A stretch of DNA of 7,635 nt from contig SKVA01000027.1 of NCBI GenBank assembly GCA_007129695.1, forward strand, positions 1 through 7,635. The letters run 5' to 3'. Positions within the stretch are counted from its first letter, which is position 1; each line of letters opens with the position of its first letter. The stretch comes from Spirochaetaceae bacterium (GTDB lineage Bacteria; Spirochaetota; Spirochaetia; DSM-27196; SLST01). Shown piece after piece: positions 1-5,216 of this stretch. The position numbers and the translations under genes are program-made. Under the pieces are notes generated by a model. The model searched no databases. It was given only the letters and a program-made list of their open reading frames with translations, and was not told the DNA's origin.

Positions 1-926
1 CCGGGCGGCCGGTGTGCGATCTGCTCGGCGGGCGCGTGCGCGACCGCGTGGACTTCTCGGCCTACCTCTTCTACAAGTACGAAGGCGCCGGGGGCGAGCT
101 CGGCTTGGACACGGATCCTGCAGCAACGGGCTGGGCGGCGGCGCGCGGGAAGGCGGCGCTCGACCCGGACGGCGTGGTTGCGCAGGCGCGCGCGATGTGC
201 GACGAGTTCGGGTTCCGTTCGATCAAGCTGAAGGGCGGGGCCTTCCCTCCGGACGAAGAGGCCGCCGCGATGCTCGCGCTCCGCGATGCGTTCGGCCCCG
301 ACGTACCGCTCAGGCTCGACCCGAACGCGCTCTGGACCGTCGACACCGCGATAGCGCTCGGCCGGCGGCTGCGCGGGACGCTCGAGTACCTCGAGGATCC
401 GGTTCGCGGCCAGGAGAACATGGCAACGGTCGCGAAGGCGCTCGACACGCCGCTTGCCACGAACATGTGCACCACGTCGCTCGACGATATACCCGGCAGC
501 GTGCGACTCGGCTCGGAGCAGATCATCCTGAGCGACCACCACTTCTGGGGCGGGCTGCGCGCGTCGCTCGAGCTCGGCCGGATCTGCCGCGTCTTTGGTC
601 GCGGACTCTCGATGCACTCGAACAGCCACCTCGGGATCTCGCTCGCGGCGATGGCGCATCTGGCCGCGGCGACGCCGAACCTCACCTACGCGTGCGACAC
701 GCACTACCCGTGGCAGTCAGAAGAGGTCATCGTCGGGGGGCGTCGTCGCTTCGTCGCCGGCGCGTACGAGGTCACCGACGAGCCGGGGCTCGGCGTCGAG
801 CTCGACCGCGAAGAACTCGCGCGGCTGCACCGCAGGTACCTCGACTGCGGCCTGACCGAACGCAACGACGAGGTCGAGATGCAGAAGGTGAACCCGGGCT
901 GGAAGTTCGAACCGGTCCGGTGGTGA
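1..926 (+). CDS. gudD: Glucarate dehydratase-like enzyme, enolase superfamily (5'-truncated by window edge)
   Basis: The frame is open from the window edge (first full codon at base 3, reading GRPVCDLLGG) to TGA at 924-926. About 307 residues are visible, against roughly 445 in E. coli GudD, so the N-terminal capping domain lies outside. Numbering residues from the GTG at base 12, the visible motifs are: KLKGG with the KxK pair (K72, K74), expected to act as base on one face of the barrel; RLDPNALW (D103) and LEDP (E128), with N151 in TNMC, as magnesium ligands; SDHHFWGG (D175) and MHSNSHLGIS (H202), matching the Asp-His dyad of glucarate dehydratases; and ACDTHYPWQ near the C-terminus. The known family reaction is dehydration of D-glucarate (or L-idarate) to 5-dehydro-4-deoxy-glucarate in the cytoplasm. 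The LEDPVRGQE version of the metal loop is shorter than the E. coli one and looks closer to the Gram-positive type. Family membership is secure. The exact acid-sugar substrate is inferred, and a related aldarate dehydratase remains possible. The next gene is convergent, so this gene belongs to an operon left of the window. Confidence 0.88.
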   Translation, partial: GRPVCDLLGGRVRDRVDFSAYLFYKYEGAGGELGLDTDPAATGWAAARGKAALDPDGVVAQARAMCDEFGFRSIKLKGGAFPPDEEAAAMLALRDAFGPDVPLRLDPNALWTVDTAIALGRRLRGTLEYLEDPVRGQENMATVAKALDTPLATNMCTTSLDDIPGSVRLGSEQIILSDHHFWGGLRASLELGRICRVFGRGLSMHSNSHLGISLAAMAHLAAATPNLTYACDTHYPWQSEEVIVGGRRRFVAGAYEVTDEPGLGVELDREELARLHRRYLDCGLTERNDEVEMQKVNPGWKFEPVRW

Positions 927-927
927 G

Positions 928-957
928 GCCGTCGGGCGACCGAAGCGTCGCGACGGC
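928..957. terminator. Inverted repeat between convergent genes, possible bidirectional terminator
   Basis: GCCGTCG (928-934) and CGACGGC (951-957) form a perfect 7-bp stem with a 16-base loop, in the 39-base gap between the stops of the dehydratase (926) and the lipoprotein gene (966). Position and GC content fit a terminator serving both strands. There is no T-tract on either side, so intrinsic termination is doubtful. A shorter palindrome, CGTCGCGACG, sits at its right arm. Confidence 0.3.
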
Positions 958-965
958 GCATCGCG

Positions 966-2192
966 TCACTCCTCCGTAGTCTCCAGATACCAGACATCGT
1001 TCGTCTTGGTCATGGCCTCTCCGACTCCGCCCATTATCCAGAGCCGGTTGTCGCGCGACAGCGCGCGGTGTCCGGAGCGCGGCGACCAGCGACCGTGCGG
1101 CTCGGCGGTCCAGGTTACACCGTCACTGCTCGACCAGACGTCCCGGTACCGCTGCAGCCCATCGTAGTGGTGGCCGCCGATGACCCAGATCCGGCCGTCG
1201 TGGACGGCCGCCGCGTGCCCCGACCGGACCGGCCATCCGGTGTCAGCGGTGGCCTGCTCCCACGACTCACCGTCTTCGCTGTACCAGACATCGCTGAGCG
1301 GGCCATCCTCGCCGACACCGCCGATCACCCATAGCTTGCCGTCGTAGACGACTCCGGCATGCCCTCTCCGCGGAGACCAGACTCCATCGGTCGGCGTTAC
1401 CGGCGTCCAGGTTACGCCGTCGGTGCTCGACCAGATGTCGTTCAGGGGCCCGTACCCGTCGTAGCCGCCCATCACCCAGAGTTTGCCGTCGTGCGATAGC
1501 GCGAGGAACTCGGTTCGCGGGCTCCACTCTGCTGCCTCGGTCACCTCGGTCCAGACAGCTCCGTCGGAGCTGCGCCAGGCGTCTCTCAGATACGCGCCGC
1601 CGATGACCCAGATGTCGGGGGCGTCGCCGCCGGCCGGGTCGTGCACGACCGCGGCGTGACCGGCGCGCGCCGACCAGGTCTCACCGACCGGCGACACCTG
1701 AGTCCACGTTTCGCCGTCGCTGCTCGACCAGACGTCATTCAGATCACCGTTGTCCATCCCGCCCAGAATCCAGAGCTGACCGTCGAACGATGCCGCCGCG
1801 TGGCGGTCCCTCGCGGACCAGCCGGCCGTGCCGGGCGCTTCGCTCCAGAGGTCGGGGCTGAACACCGCGGTAACCGCGCGGTTGCCGTCGATCGCGAGCG
1901 AGAGCGGGTTCTGCAGCCAGCCTTCTGCGTCTCCCCCCCAGTGCGCGAGGAAGTGGTCCTCGTTGGGAACGGCCTCAAGTGTGATCAGCTCACCCGAGCT
2001 GTACACCGCCTTCTCAGGAGTGATCGTGACCATGCCTTCACCCTCGATCGTCACGGTGAGCGTATAGGTCACGGTGTCGTCTGGAGCCTCTTCGTCGGGA
2101 CTGTCGTCGCGCTGGCCGAATAGAGGTATACACGAAGCCAGAACAGGAAGAACCGCAAGCACAACGACCAGACGCAACCGGGGTCTGTCCAT
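966..2192 (-). CDS. Secreted lipoprotein: divergent InlB B-repeat plus six-bladed kelch-like propeller
   Basis: This encodes 408 residues from the ATG at 2192 to TGA at 966-968. The start is fixed by GGAG at 2202-2205 (9-base spacing) and by the signal peptide it exposes: MDRPR, a hydrophobic stretch, then lipobox LASC with lipidated C21. An acidic linker follows (about 28-40). Residues 41-112 resemble the divergent InlB B-repeat (beta-grasp) domain: TYTLTVTIEGEG, then GELITLEAVP, FLAHWGGDAEG and AVTAVFSP. Residues 114-408 hold six kelch-like blades beginning near W125, W173, W223, W272, W320 and W369. Each blade follows WSxRxGHAA, DGxLWVxGG, DVWSSxDG, xW. The final blade lacks its last strand, and residues 114-120 (DLWSEAP) look able to supply it and close the ring. 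The protein is probably anchored on the outer membrane or cell surface (Ile, not Asp, follows the lipid Cys) and probably binds protein or glycan. Its ligand cannot be read from sequence. It has its own promoter and is convergent with the dehydratase gene. Confidence 0.85.
   Translation of the reverse strand: MDRPRLRLVVVLAVLPVLASCIPLFGQRDDSPDEEAPDDTVTYTLTVTIEGEGMVTITPEKAVYSSGELITLEAVPNEDHFLAHWGGDAEGWLQNPLSLAIDGNRAVTAVFSPDLWSEAPGTAGWSARDRHAAASFDGQLWILGGMDNGDLNDVWSSSDGETWTQVSPVGETWSARAGHAAVVHDPAGGDAPDIWVIGGAYLRDAWRSSDGAVWTEVTEAAEWSPRTEFLALSHDGKLWVMGGYDGYGPLNDIWSSTDGVTWTPVTPTDGVWSPRRGHAGVVYDGKLWVIGGVGEDGPLSDVWYSEDGESWEQATADTGWPVRSGHAAAVHDGRIWVIGGHHYDGLQRYRDVWSSSDGVTWTAEPHGRWSPRSGHRALSRDNRLWIMGGVGEAMTKTNDVWYLETTEE
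1108..1732 (-). repeat. Internal repeat, exact 297-bp period (two kelch blades)
   Basis: A 31-bp element occurs at 1108-1138, 1405-1435 and 1702-1732. The copies differ pairwise at only 3 or 4 positions and are spaced exactly 297 bp (99 residues) apart. They encode the SSxDGxTW segment of blades 5, 3 and 1. The equivalent segments of even-numbered blades 4 and 2 match only about 20-21 of 31 positions. The repeating unit therefore appears to be a pair of blades, present three times. Confidence 0.75.
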
Positions 2193-2201
2193 CGGCGAAC
2201 A

Positions 2202-2205
2202 CTCC
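2202..2205 (-). promoter_or_regulatory. Ribosome binding site of the lipoprotein gene
   Basis: GGAG on the minus strand, 9 bases upstream of the ATG at 2192. It decides the start: an in-frame ATG farther upstream at 2261 would bury the signal peptide behind 23 polar residues and would lie only a few bases after the predicted transcription start. Confidence 0.65.
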
Positions 2206-2227
2206 GGATCCGGGGTGGATTCCGGTC

Positions 2228-2254
2228 CACGGGAGGAGCGCCGCTCCGCCCGTG
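2228..2254 (-). promoter_or_regulatory. Stem-loop in the 5' leader of the lipoprotein mRNA
   Basis: CACGGG-C-GGAG, loop CGGCG, CTCC-T-CCCGTG on the minus strand. This is a 10-bp stem with one internal mismatch and a 5-base loop. It lies about 36 bases before the start codon and inside the predicted leader of about 77 bases. It may stabilise the mRNA or affect translation, and its CTCC could alternatively pair with the GGAG at 2202-2205. No known riboswitch or leader family is recognised. Confidence 0.4.
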
Positions 2255-2275
2255 CCGTCAAGCCGGTCCGGCAGA

Positions 2276-2304
2276 ACTATAGAAATGTGGACCTGTTATG
2301 TCAA
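2276..2304 (-). promoter_or_regulatory. Sigma-70 promoter of the lipoprotein gene
   Basis: On the minus strand, TTGACA (2299-2304, perfect -35 consensus) is followed by a 17-base spacer (2282-2298) and TATAGT (2276-2281, 5 of 6 to the -10 consensus). Transcription should start near 2269. The stretch is strikingly AT-rich against its GC-rich surroundings and lies between the kor operon and the lipoprotein gene. This separates the two transcription units. Confidence 0.8.
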
Positions 2305-2315
2305 GAATTACTCCG

Positions 2316-2348
2316 AAAAAGGCTCGGCGTGTCCATCCGACGGAGGCC
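2316..2348 (-). terminator. Possible weak intrinsic terminator after korC
   Basis: On the minus strand after the korC stop, GGC-(CTCCG bulge)-TCGG, a 9-base loop, then CCGA-GCC runs directly into TTTTT (2316-2320). The position is right, between the kor stop (2367) and the lipoprotein promoter. The stem is imperfect and the T-run short, so the call is tentative. Confidence 0.35.
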
Positions 2349-2366
2349 GGCGGCACAGGTATGCGA

Positions 2367-2915
2367 TCAGAACGTCGTAACGCTCTCCTGGACCAGGCCG
2401 GCTCCAAGGTCGAGCGCCGCGGAGTTGGCCGCCCTGAAGCGTTCCGGGAAGCGGCGCGATACGACGTCGCGCACGCCGTCGAGCGGGACGATCGGGATGA
2501 GCCGCACGAGCGCGCCGAGCAGGCAGATGTTGATCGCCTGTGTCGATCCGAGCTCGCGCATCGCGGTGTCGTGCAGCGGCACCTCGACGTGGCGCGAGCT
2601 CGCGTGCTGCCACCGTTTCACGTAGTGCGGGTCGGTGATCACGACGCCGCCGGGCCGGACGAGCGAGCAGTAGCGGTCGTACGCCATCTGGCTCAGACAG
2701 ACGAGCACGTTCGGCTCGAGTACCTTCGGAAACAGGATCTCGCGGTCGGCGATGATCACGTCGCTGCGCGCCGAGCCCCCGCGCGCTTCGGGCCCGTAGA
2801 CCTGCGTCTGGACCGCGTTGTACTCGGTGTGGTAGAGCGCGGATTCGGCGAGGATGATCGCCGCGGTGATCACGCCCTGGCCGCCGGTTCCCGAAAGAAC
2901 GAACCGTTCTATCAT
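2367..2915 (-). CDS. korC: 2-oxoacid:ferredoxin oxidoreductase gamma subunit (KorC-type)
   Basis: This encodes 182 residues, the normal length for a separate gamma subunit of the 2-oxoglutarate:ferredoxin oxidoreductase family. It opens with SGTGGQGVITA (residues 8-18), the glycine-rich signature of the family. VQTQVYGPEARGG (35-47), followed by SARSDVIIAD, is the second conserved block, and QAINICLLGAL (126-136) the third. In the enzyme the gamma domain packs against alpha and beta and helps form the CoA-side architecture; it carries no iron-sulfur cluster. The ATG (2913-2915) overlaps the korB stop as ATGA, and a strong GGAGG (2922-2926, 6-base spacing) lies inside the end of korB. Translation is therefore probably coupled, with good independent initiation. 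It is the last gene of the operon. Assignment to the family is firm; 2-oxoglutarate rather than a branched-chain 2-oxoacid as substrate is inferred. Confidence 0.92.
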   Translation of the reverse strand: MIERFVLSGTGGQGVITAAIILAESALYHTEYNAVQTQVYGPEARGGSARSDVIIADREILFPKVLEPNVLVCLSQMAYDRYCSLVRPGGVVITDPHYVKRWQHASSRHVEVPLHDTAMRELGSTQAINICLLGALVRLIPIVPLDGVRDVVSRRFPERFRAANSAALDLGAGLVQESVTTF

Positions 2916-3787
2916 CGGTCGCCTCCGGCCGCATCGGCAGCGGCGCTCGCCGCGGCCACGGCGGGCTCTATCACTTGCCGGCGGTACGCGTCGCAGTATT
3001 CGGCGCGCACCTCCTTCCGGAAGACGCCGATCGGTATCGTCTCCACCGACGCGTCCGCCGCTTCGACATCGGCCGCCGTCGCCCGCCCGTTGTCGTCGAG
3101 CGGGCCCACCGGTACCGCACAGTCGCGGAATCGTTCCATCATCTCCACCGCGTCGCCCTTCTCATTCTTGCGTCCGTAGTAGGTCGGGCACTGCGTCAGT
3201 ACCTCGACGACGCTGAAGCCGGGGTGGCGGATCGCGTCGGCCAGGATGCGCGCCATCTCACGCGCGTGGTACGTCGTCGTCCGCGCGATGAACGACGCGC
3301 CGGCGGCTGTAGCGAGTTCGACCGTGTCGAACGGTTGCACGACGGTCCCGTACGGGGCGGTCGTGCCGTACTCACCGCAGCCGGTCGTCGGCGAGTACTG
3401 ACCACCGGTCATCCCGTAGGTCGAGTTGTTCATCACGATCGCGGTCATGTCGATGTTGCGCCGCGCGGCGTGGATGAAGTGGTTGCCGCCGATCGCGAGC
3501 GCGTCGCCGTCGCCCATCGGCACTACGACCGTGAGATCGGGGCGCGCCATCTTCACGCCGGTCGCGAACGCGAGCGCCCGCCCGTGCAGCGTGTGCATCG
3601 TATGCACGTCGATGTACCCGAGCATCCGCGCCGAACAGCCGATCCCCGACGCCATCACGATGTCGTTCTTCTCGATGTCGAGCTTCTCGATGGCTGTGAG
3701 CAGCGCGCGCATGATGATCCCGTGCCCGCAGCCGGGGCACCAGATGTGCGGCATGAAGCGCTTTCGAAGGAAGTCGGTTGCCGCCAC
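2912..3787 (-). CDS. korB: 2-oxoacid:ferredoxin oxidoreductase beta subunit, thiamine diphosphate-binding (KorB-type)
   Basis: This encodes 291 residues from a GTG at 3787, one base after the korA stop, preceded by GGGGG (3794-3798) at 6-base spacing. The N-terminus FLRKRFMPHIWCPGCGHG is characteristic of KorB and supports this start. Thiamine diphosphate/Mg binding is shown by GDGDALAIGGNH (92-103) and the following NNSTYGMTGGQ (120-130). Cys17, Cys20, Cys51 (GIGCSAR) and Cys200 (LTQCPT) match the four ligands of the beta-subunit [4Fe-4S] cluster known from archaeal 2-oxoacid:ferredoxin oxidoreductases, so the cluster should be intact. HTLHGRALAFATGVK (65-79) is another family block. The known reaction is 2-oxoacid plus CoA plus oxidised ferredoxin to acyl-CoA, CO2 and reduced ferredoxin. 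The last 16 residues are alanine-rich and look like an unconserved tail. VOR-type (2-oxoisovalerate) substrate use cannot be excluded by eye. Confidence 0.94.
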   Translation of the reverse strand: MAATDFLRKRFMPHIWCPGCGHGIIMRALLTAIEKLDIEKNDIVMASGIGCSARMLGYIDVHTMHTLHGRALAFATGVKMARPDLTVVVPMGDGDALAIGGNHFIHAARRNIDMTAIVMNNSTYGMTGGQYSPTTGCGEYGTTAPYGTVVQPFDTVELATAAGASFIARTTTYHAREMARILADAIRHPGFSVVEVLTQCPTYYGRKNEKGDAVEMMERFRDCAVPVGPLDDNGRATAADVEAADASVETIPIGVFRKEVRAEYCDAYRRQVIEPAVAAASAAADAAGGDR

Positions 3788-3788
3788 G

Positions 3789-4961
3789 CTATACCCCCTT
3801 GCCCTGGATCACTCGGATGAGGTGCTTTATGTCGGTCGGCGTAATCATCTCACCGTCGACGCGGTTACTCAGGAAGACGCGTTCGGGTCGGTCGACCGCG
3901 CGCTTCACCTCGTGCACGATCTGCCCCATGTTCATCTCGACGACCACGACGTACTCGGCGTTCCGGCACCTGGCACGGATCAACTCCGACGGGAACGGCC
4001 AGAGCGTCTGCAGCTCGATCATCCCGATCGGGACACCGACCGACCGGCGGTTCTCCATGATGTGACGGGCGCTTCGCGCGCTCGACCCGTAGCTGATCAG
4101 CACGATCTCCGCATCGTCGAGCGACCACTCACGCCAGCGGGTGAGCATCCGTTTGCGGTTCTCCAGCTTCAAGTAGAGATGGTGGATCAGGTCGTTCACG
4201 ATCGTCGGCTTCTCCGACGGGAAGCCCCACATGTCGTGCACCAGGCCGGTGACGTTGTACCGATGCACGCCGCCGAAGTTGGACATCGGCAGTCGGTCGT
4301 CCTCCCGTGGGGCGTACGGATGGTAGTCGACGTCGCGGGGGACGTCGGTCAGGAGGCGTTCGGTCAGATCGAGTTCGCCGGGCGCAGGCACGTCTACCGC
4401 CTCGCGCATGTGACCGACCACCTCGTCGATCAGTACGACCGCCGGCGTGCGGAAGATCTCGGAGAAGTTGAACGCGTCGACGACGATACCGAACAGGTCC
4501 TGGTGGTTGCTCGCGGTGAGGCAGACGATCGAGTGATCGCCGTGCGTCCCGTAGCGAACCTGCATCACGTCGCCCTGGCTCGCGTGCGTCGGGAGCCCCG
4601 TCGACGGACCGCCGCGCTGCACGTCGACGATCACGCACGGAATTTCGGCCATGACCGCGTAGCCGATCGCCTCCTGCATCAAGGAGAAGCCCGGTCCGCT
4701 GGTCGCGGTCATCGACTTGGTCCCGGCGAGCGACGCGCCGATTACCGCGCAGATCGACCCGATCTCGTCCTCCATCTGCATGAAGCTGCCGCCGACCTGC
4801 GGGAGCCGTTCGGCAAGCCGCTCCGCGATCTCGGTCGAAGGGGTGATCGGGTAGCCGGCGAAGTAGCGCATCCCCGCGTAGAGCGCGGCCTCAGCGCACA
4901 CCTCGTTACCCTGCAGGAACCGCACCCGCGTGCGGTCGGGCTTCTGTGCCGACGCGTTCAC
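3789..4961 (-). CDS. korA: 2-oxoacid:ferredoxin oxidoreductase alpha subunit (KorA-type)
   Basis: This encodes 390 residues, typical for KorA without a fused gamma domain. I chose the GTG at 4961 because it overlaps the korD stop as GTGA and leaves a short N-terminus before the conserved RFLQGNEVCAEAALYAG block (14-30). The next in-frame starts upstream would run through korD. Conserved segments are GYPITPSTEIAE (36-47), MQMEDEIGSI (61-70), ATSGPGFSLMQEAIGYA (86-102), VDVQRGGPSTGLPT (112-125) and HxSQGD-like THASQGD (125-131). The pyrimidine-binding transketolase-like domain comes first; the C-terminal half (about 285-380) is the transketolase C-terminal-like domain, including LWPFP (320-324). 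It pairs with KorB to form the active site. It sits between korD and korB in the same transcript. The family call is very strong and the substrate is inferred as 2-oxoglutarate. Confidence 0.94.
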   Translation of the reverse strand: MNASAQKPDRTRVRFLQGNEVCAEAALYAGMRYFAGYPITPSTEIAERLAERLPQVGGSFMQMEDEIGSICAVIGASLAGTKSMTATSGPGFSLMQEAIGYAVMAEIPCVIVDVQRGGPSTGLPTHASQGDVMQVRYGTHGDHSIVCLTASNHQDLFGIVVDAFNFSEIFRTPAVVLIDEVVGHMREAVDVPAPGELDLTERLLTDVPRDVDYHPYAPREDDRLPMSNFGGVHRYNVTGLVHDMWGFPSEKPTIVNDLIHHLYLKLENRKRMLTRWREWSLDDAEIVLISYGSSARSARHIMENRRSVGVPIGMIELQTLWPFPSELIRARCRNAEYVVVVEMNMGQIVHEVKRAVDRPERVFLSNRVDGEMITPTDIKHLIRVIQGKGV

Positions 4962-5164
4962 GACGCGCGTTCCACGACGACGGTAACCGCGAGGTCGGGA
5001 CAGCGCAGCTCGCACTCCCGGCACCAGATGCACGCGTCGATGTTCGCGACGTACGCCTTCCCACGCTCGTCGAGCGCCAGGACCTGCTTCGGGCAAAACG
5101 CCACGCAGACGTTACAACCCTTGCACCAGTCCGGGTTGACCTCGATCCGTCGGCTCGTACTCAT
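4958..5164 (-). CDS. korD: 2-oxoacid:ferredoxin oxidoreductase delta subunit, 2x[4Fe-4S] ferredoxin-like (KorD-type)
   Basis: A small protein of 68 residues with two complete [4Fe-4S] motifs: C14-x2-C17-x2-C20-x3-C24-P and C45-x2-C48-x2-C51-x3-C55-P. This is the normal layout of the separate ferredoxin-like delta subunit, which relays electrons from the KorB cluster to external ferredoxin. The start at 5164 is supported by GGAGGG (5172-5177) at 7-base spacing; an in-frame ATG at 5197 has no comparable site and would add 11 atypical residues. It is the first gene of the kor set, 42 bases after the stop of the AraC-type sensor, and its stop overlaps the korA start (GTGA). A generic ferredoxin is the alternative, but the embedding in korDABC makes the subunit role much more likely. 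Confidence 0.93.
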   Translation of the reverse strand: MSTSRRIEVNPDWCKGCNVCVAFCPKQVLALDERGKAYVANIDACIWCRECELRCPDLAVTVVVERAS

Positions 5165-5171
5165 CGCGAGA

Positions 5172-5177
5172 CCCTCC
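5172..5177 (-). promoter_or_regulatory. Strong ribosome binding site of korD
   Basis: GGAGGG on the minus strand, 7 bases before the ATG at 5164. It is the best Shine-Dalgarno site in the window and fixes the korD start. Confidence 0.75.
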
Positions 5178-5187
5178 GTCCGGGCCG

Positions 5188-5216
5188 ATCGTATCACACG
5201 CCGAAGCTATCGTGAA
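5188..5216 (-). promoter_or_regulatory. Candidate kor operon promoter in the araC-korD gap
   Basis: On the minus strand, TTCACG (5211-5216), a 17-base spacer, then TACGAT (5188-5193). Each box matches consensus at 4 of 6 positions, and TGTGA lies just before the -10. Its -35 overlaps the last codons of the sensor gene. A start near 5181 would give a very short leader that still contains the korD ribosome site. It is weaker than the lipoprotein promoter, which would suit an activator-dependent promoter. Read-through from the sensor gene is equally possible. Confidence 0.33.

Noticed and set aside
14..979. A second long plus-strand frame overlapping the glucarate dehydratase gene
   Set aside because: It is a +1-frame shadow rich in Arg and Ala, while the frame starting at base 3 carries all the enolase-superfamily motifs.
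2193..2261. Upstream ATG at 2261 for the lipoprotein gene
   Set aside because: It would place 23 charged residues before the signal peptide and start only about 8 bases after the predicted transcription start. GGAG before 2192 supports the shorter form.
2224..2293. Inverted repeat GGTCCAC (2224-2230) and GTGGACC (2287-2293) around the lipoprotein promoter
   Set aside because: It is only 7 bp, the copies lie 56 bases apart, and one falls in the -35/-10 spacer. It could be a repressor site, but chance is as likely.
4962..5096. Longer korA beginning at 5096
   Set aside because: The extension would overlap two thirds of korD in another frame and encodes an Arg-rich sequence not seen in KorA proteins.
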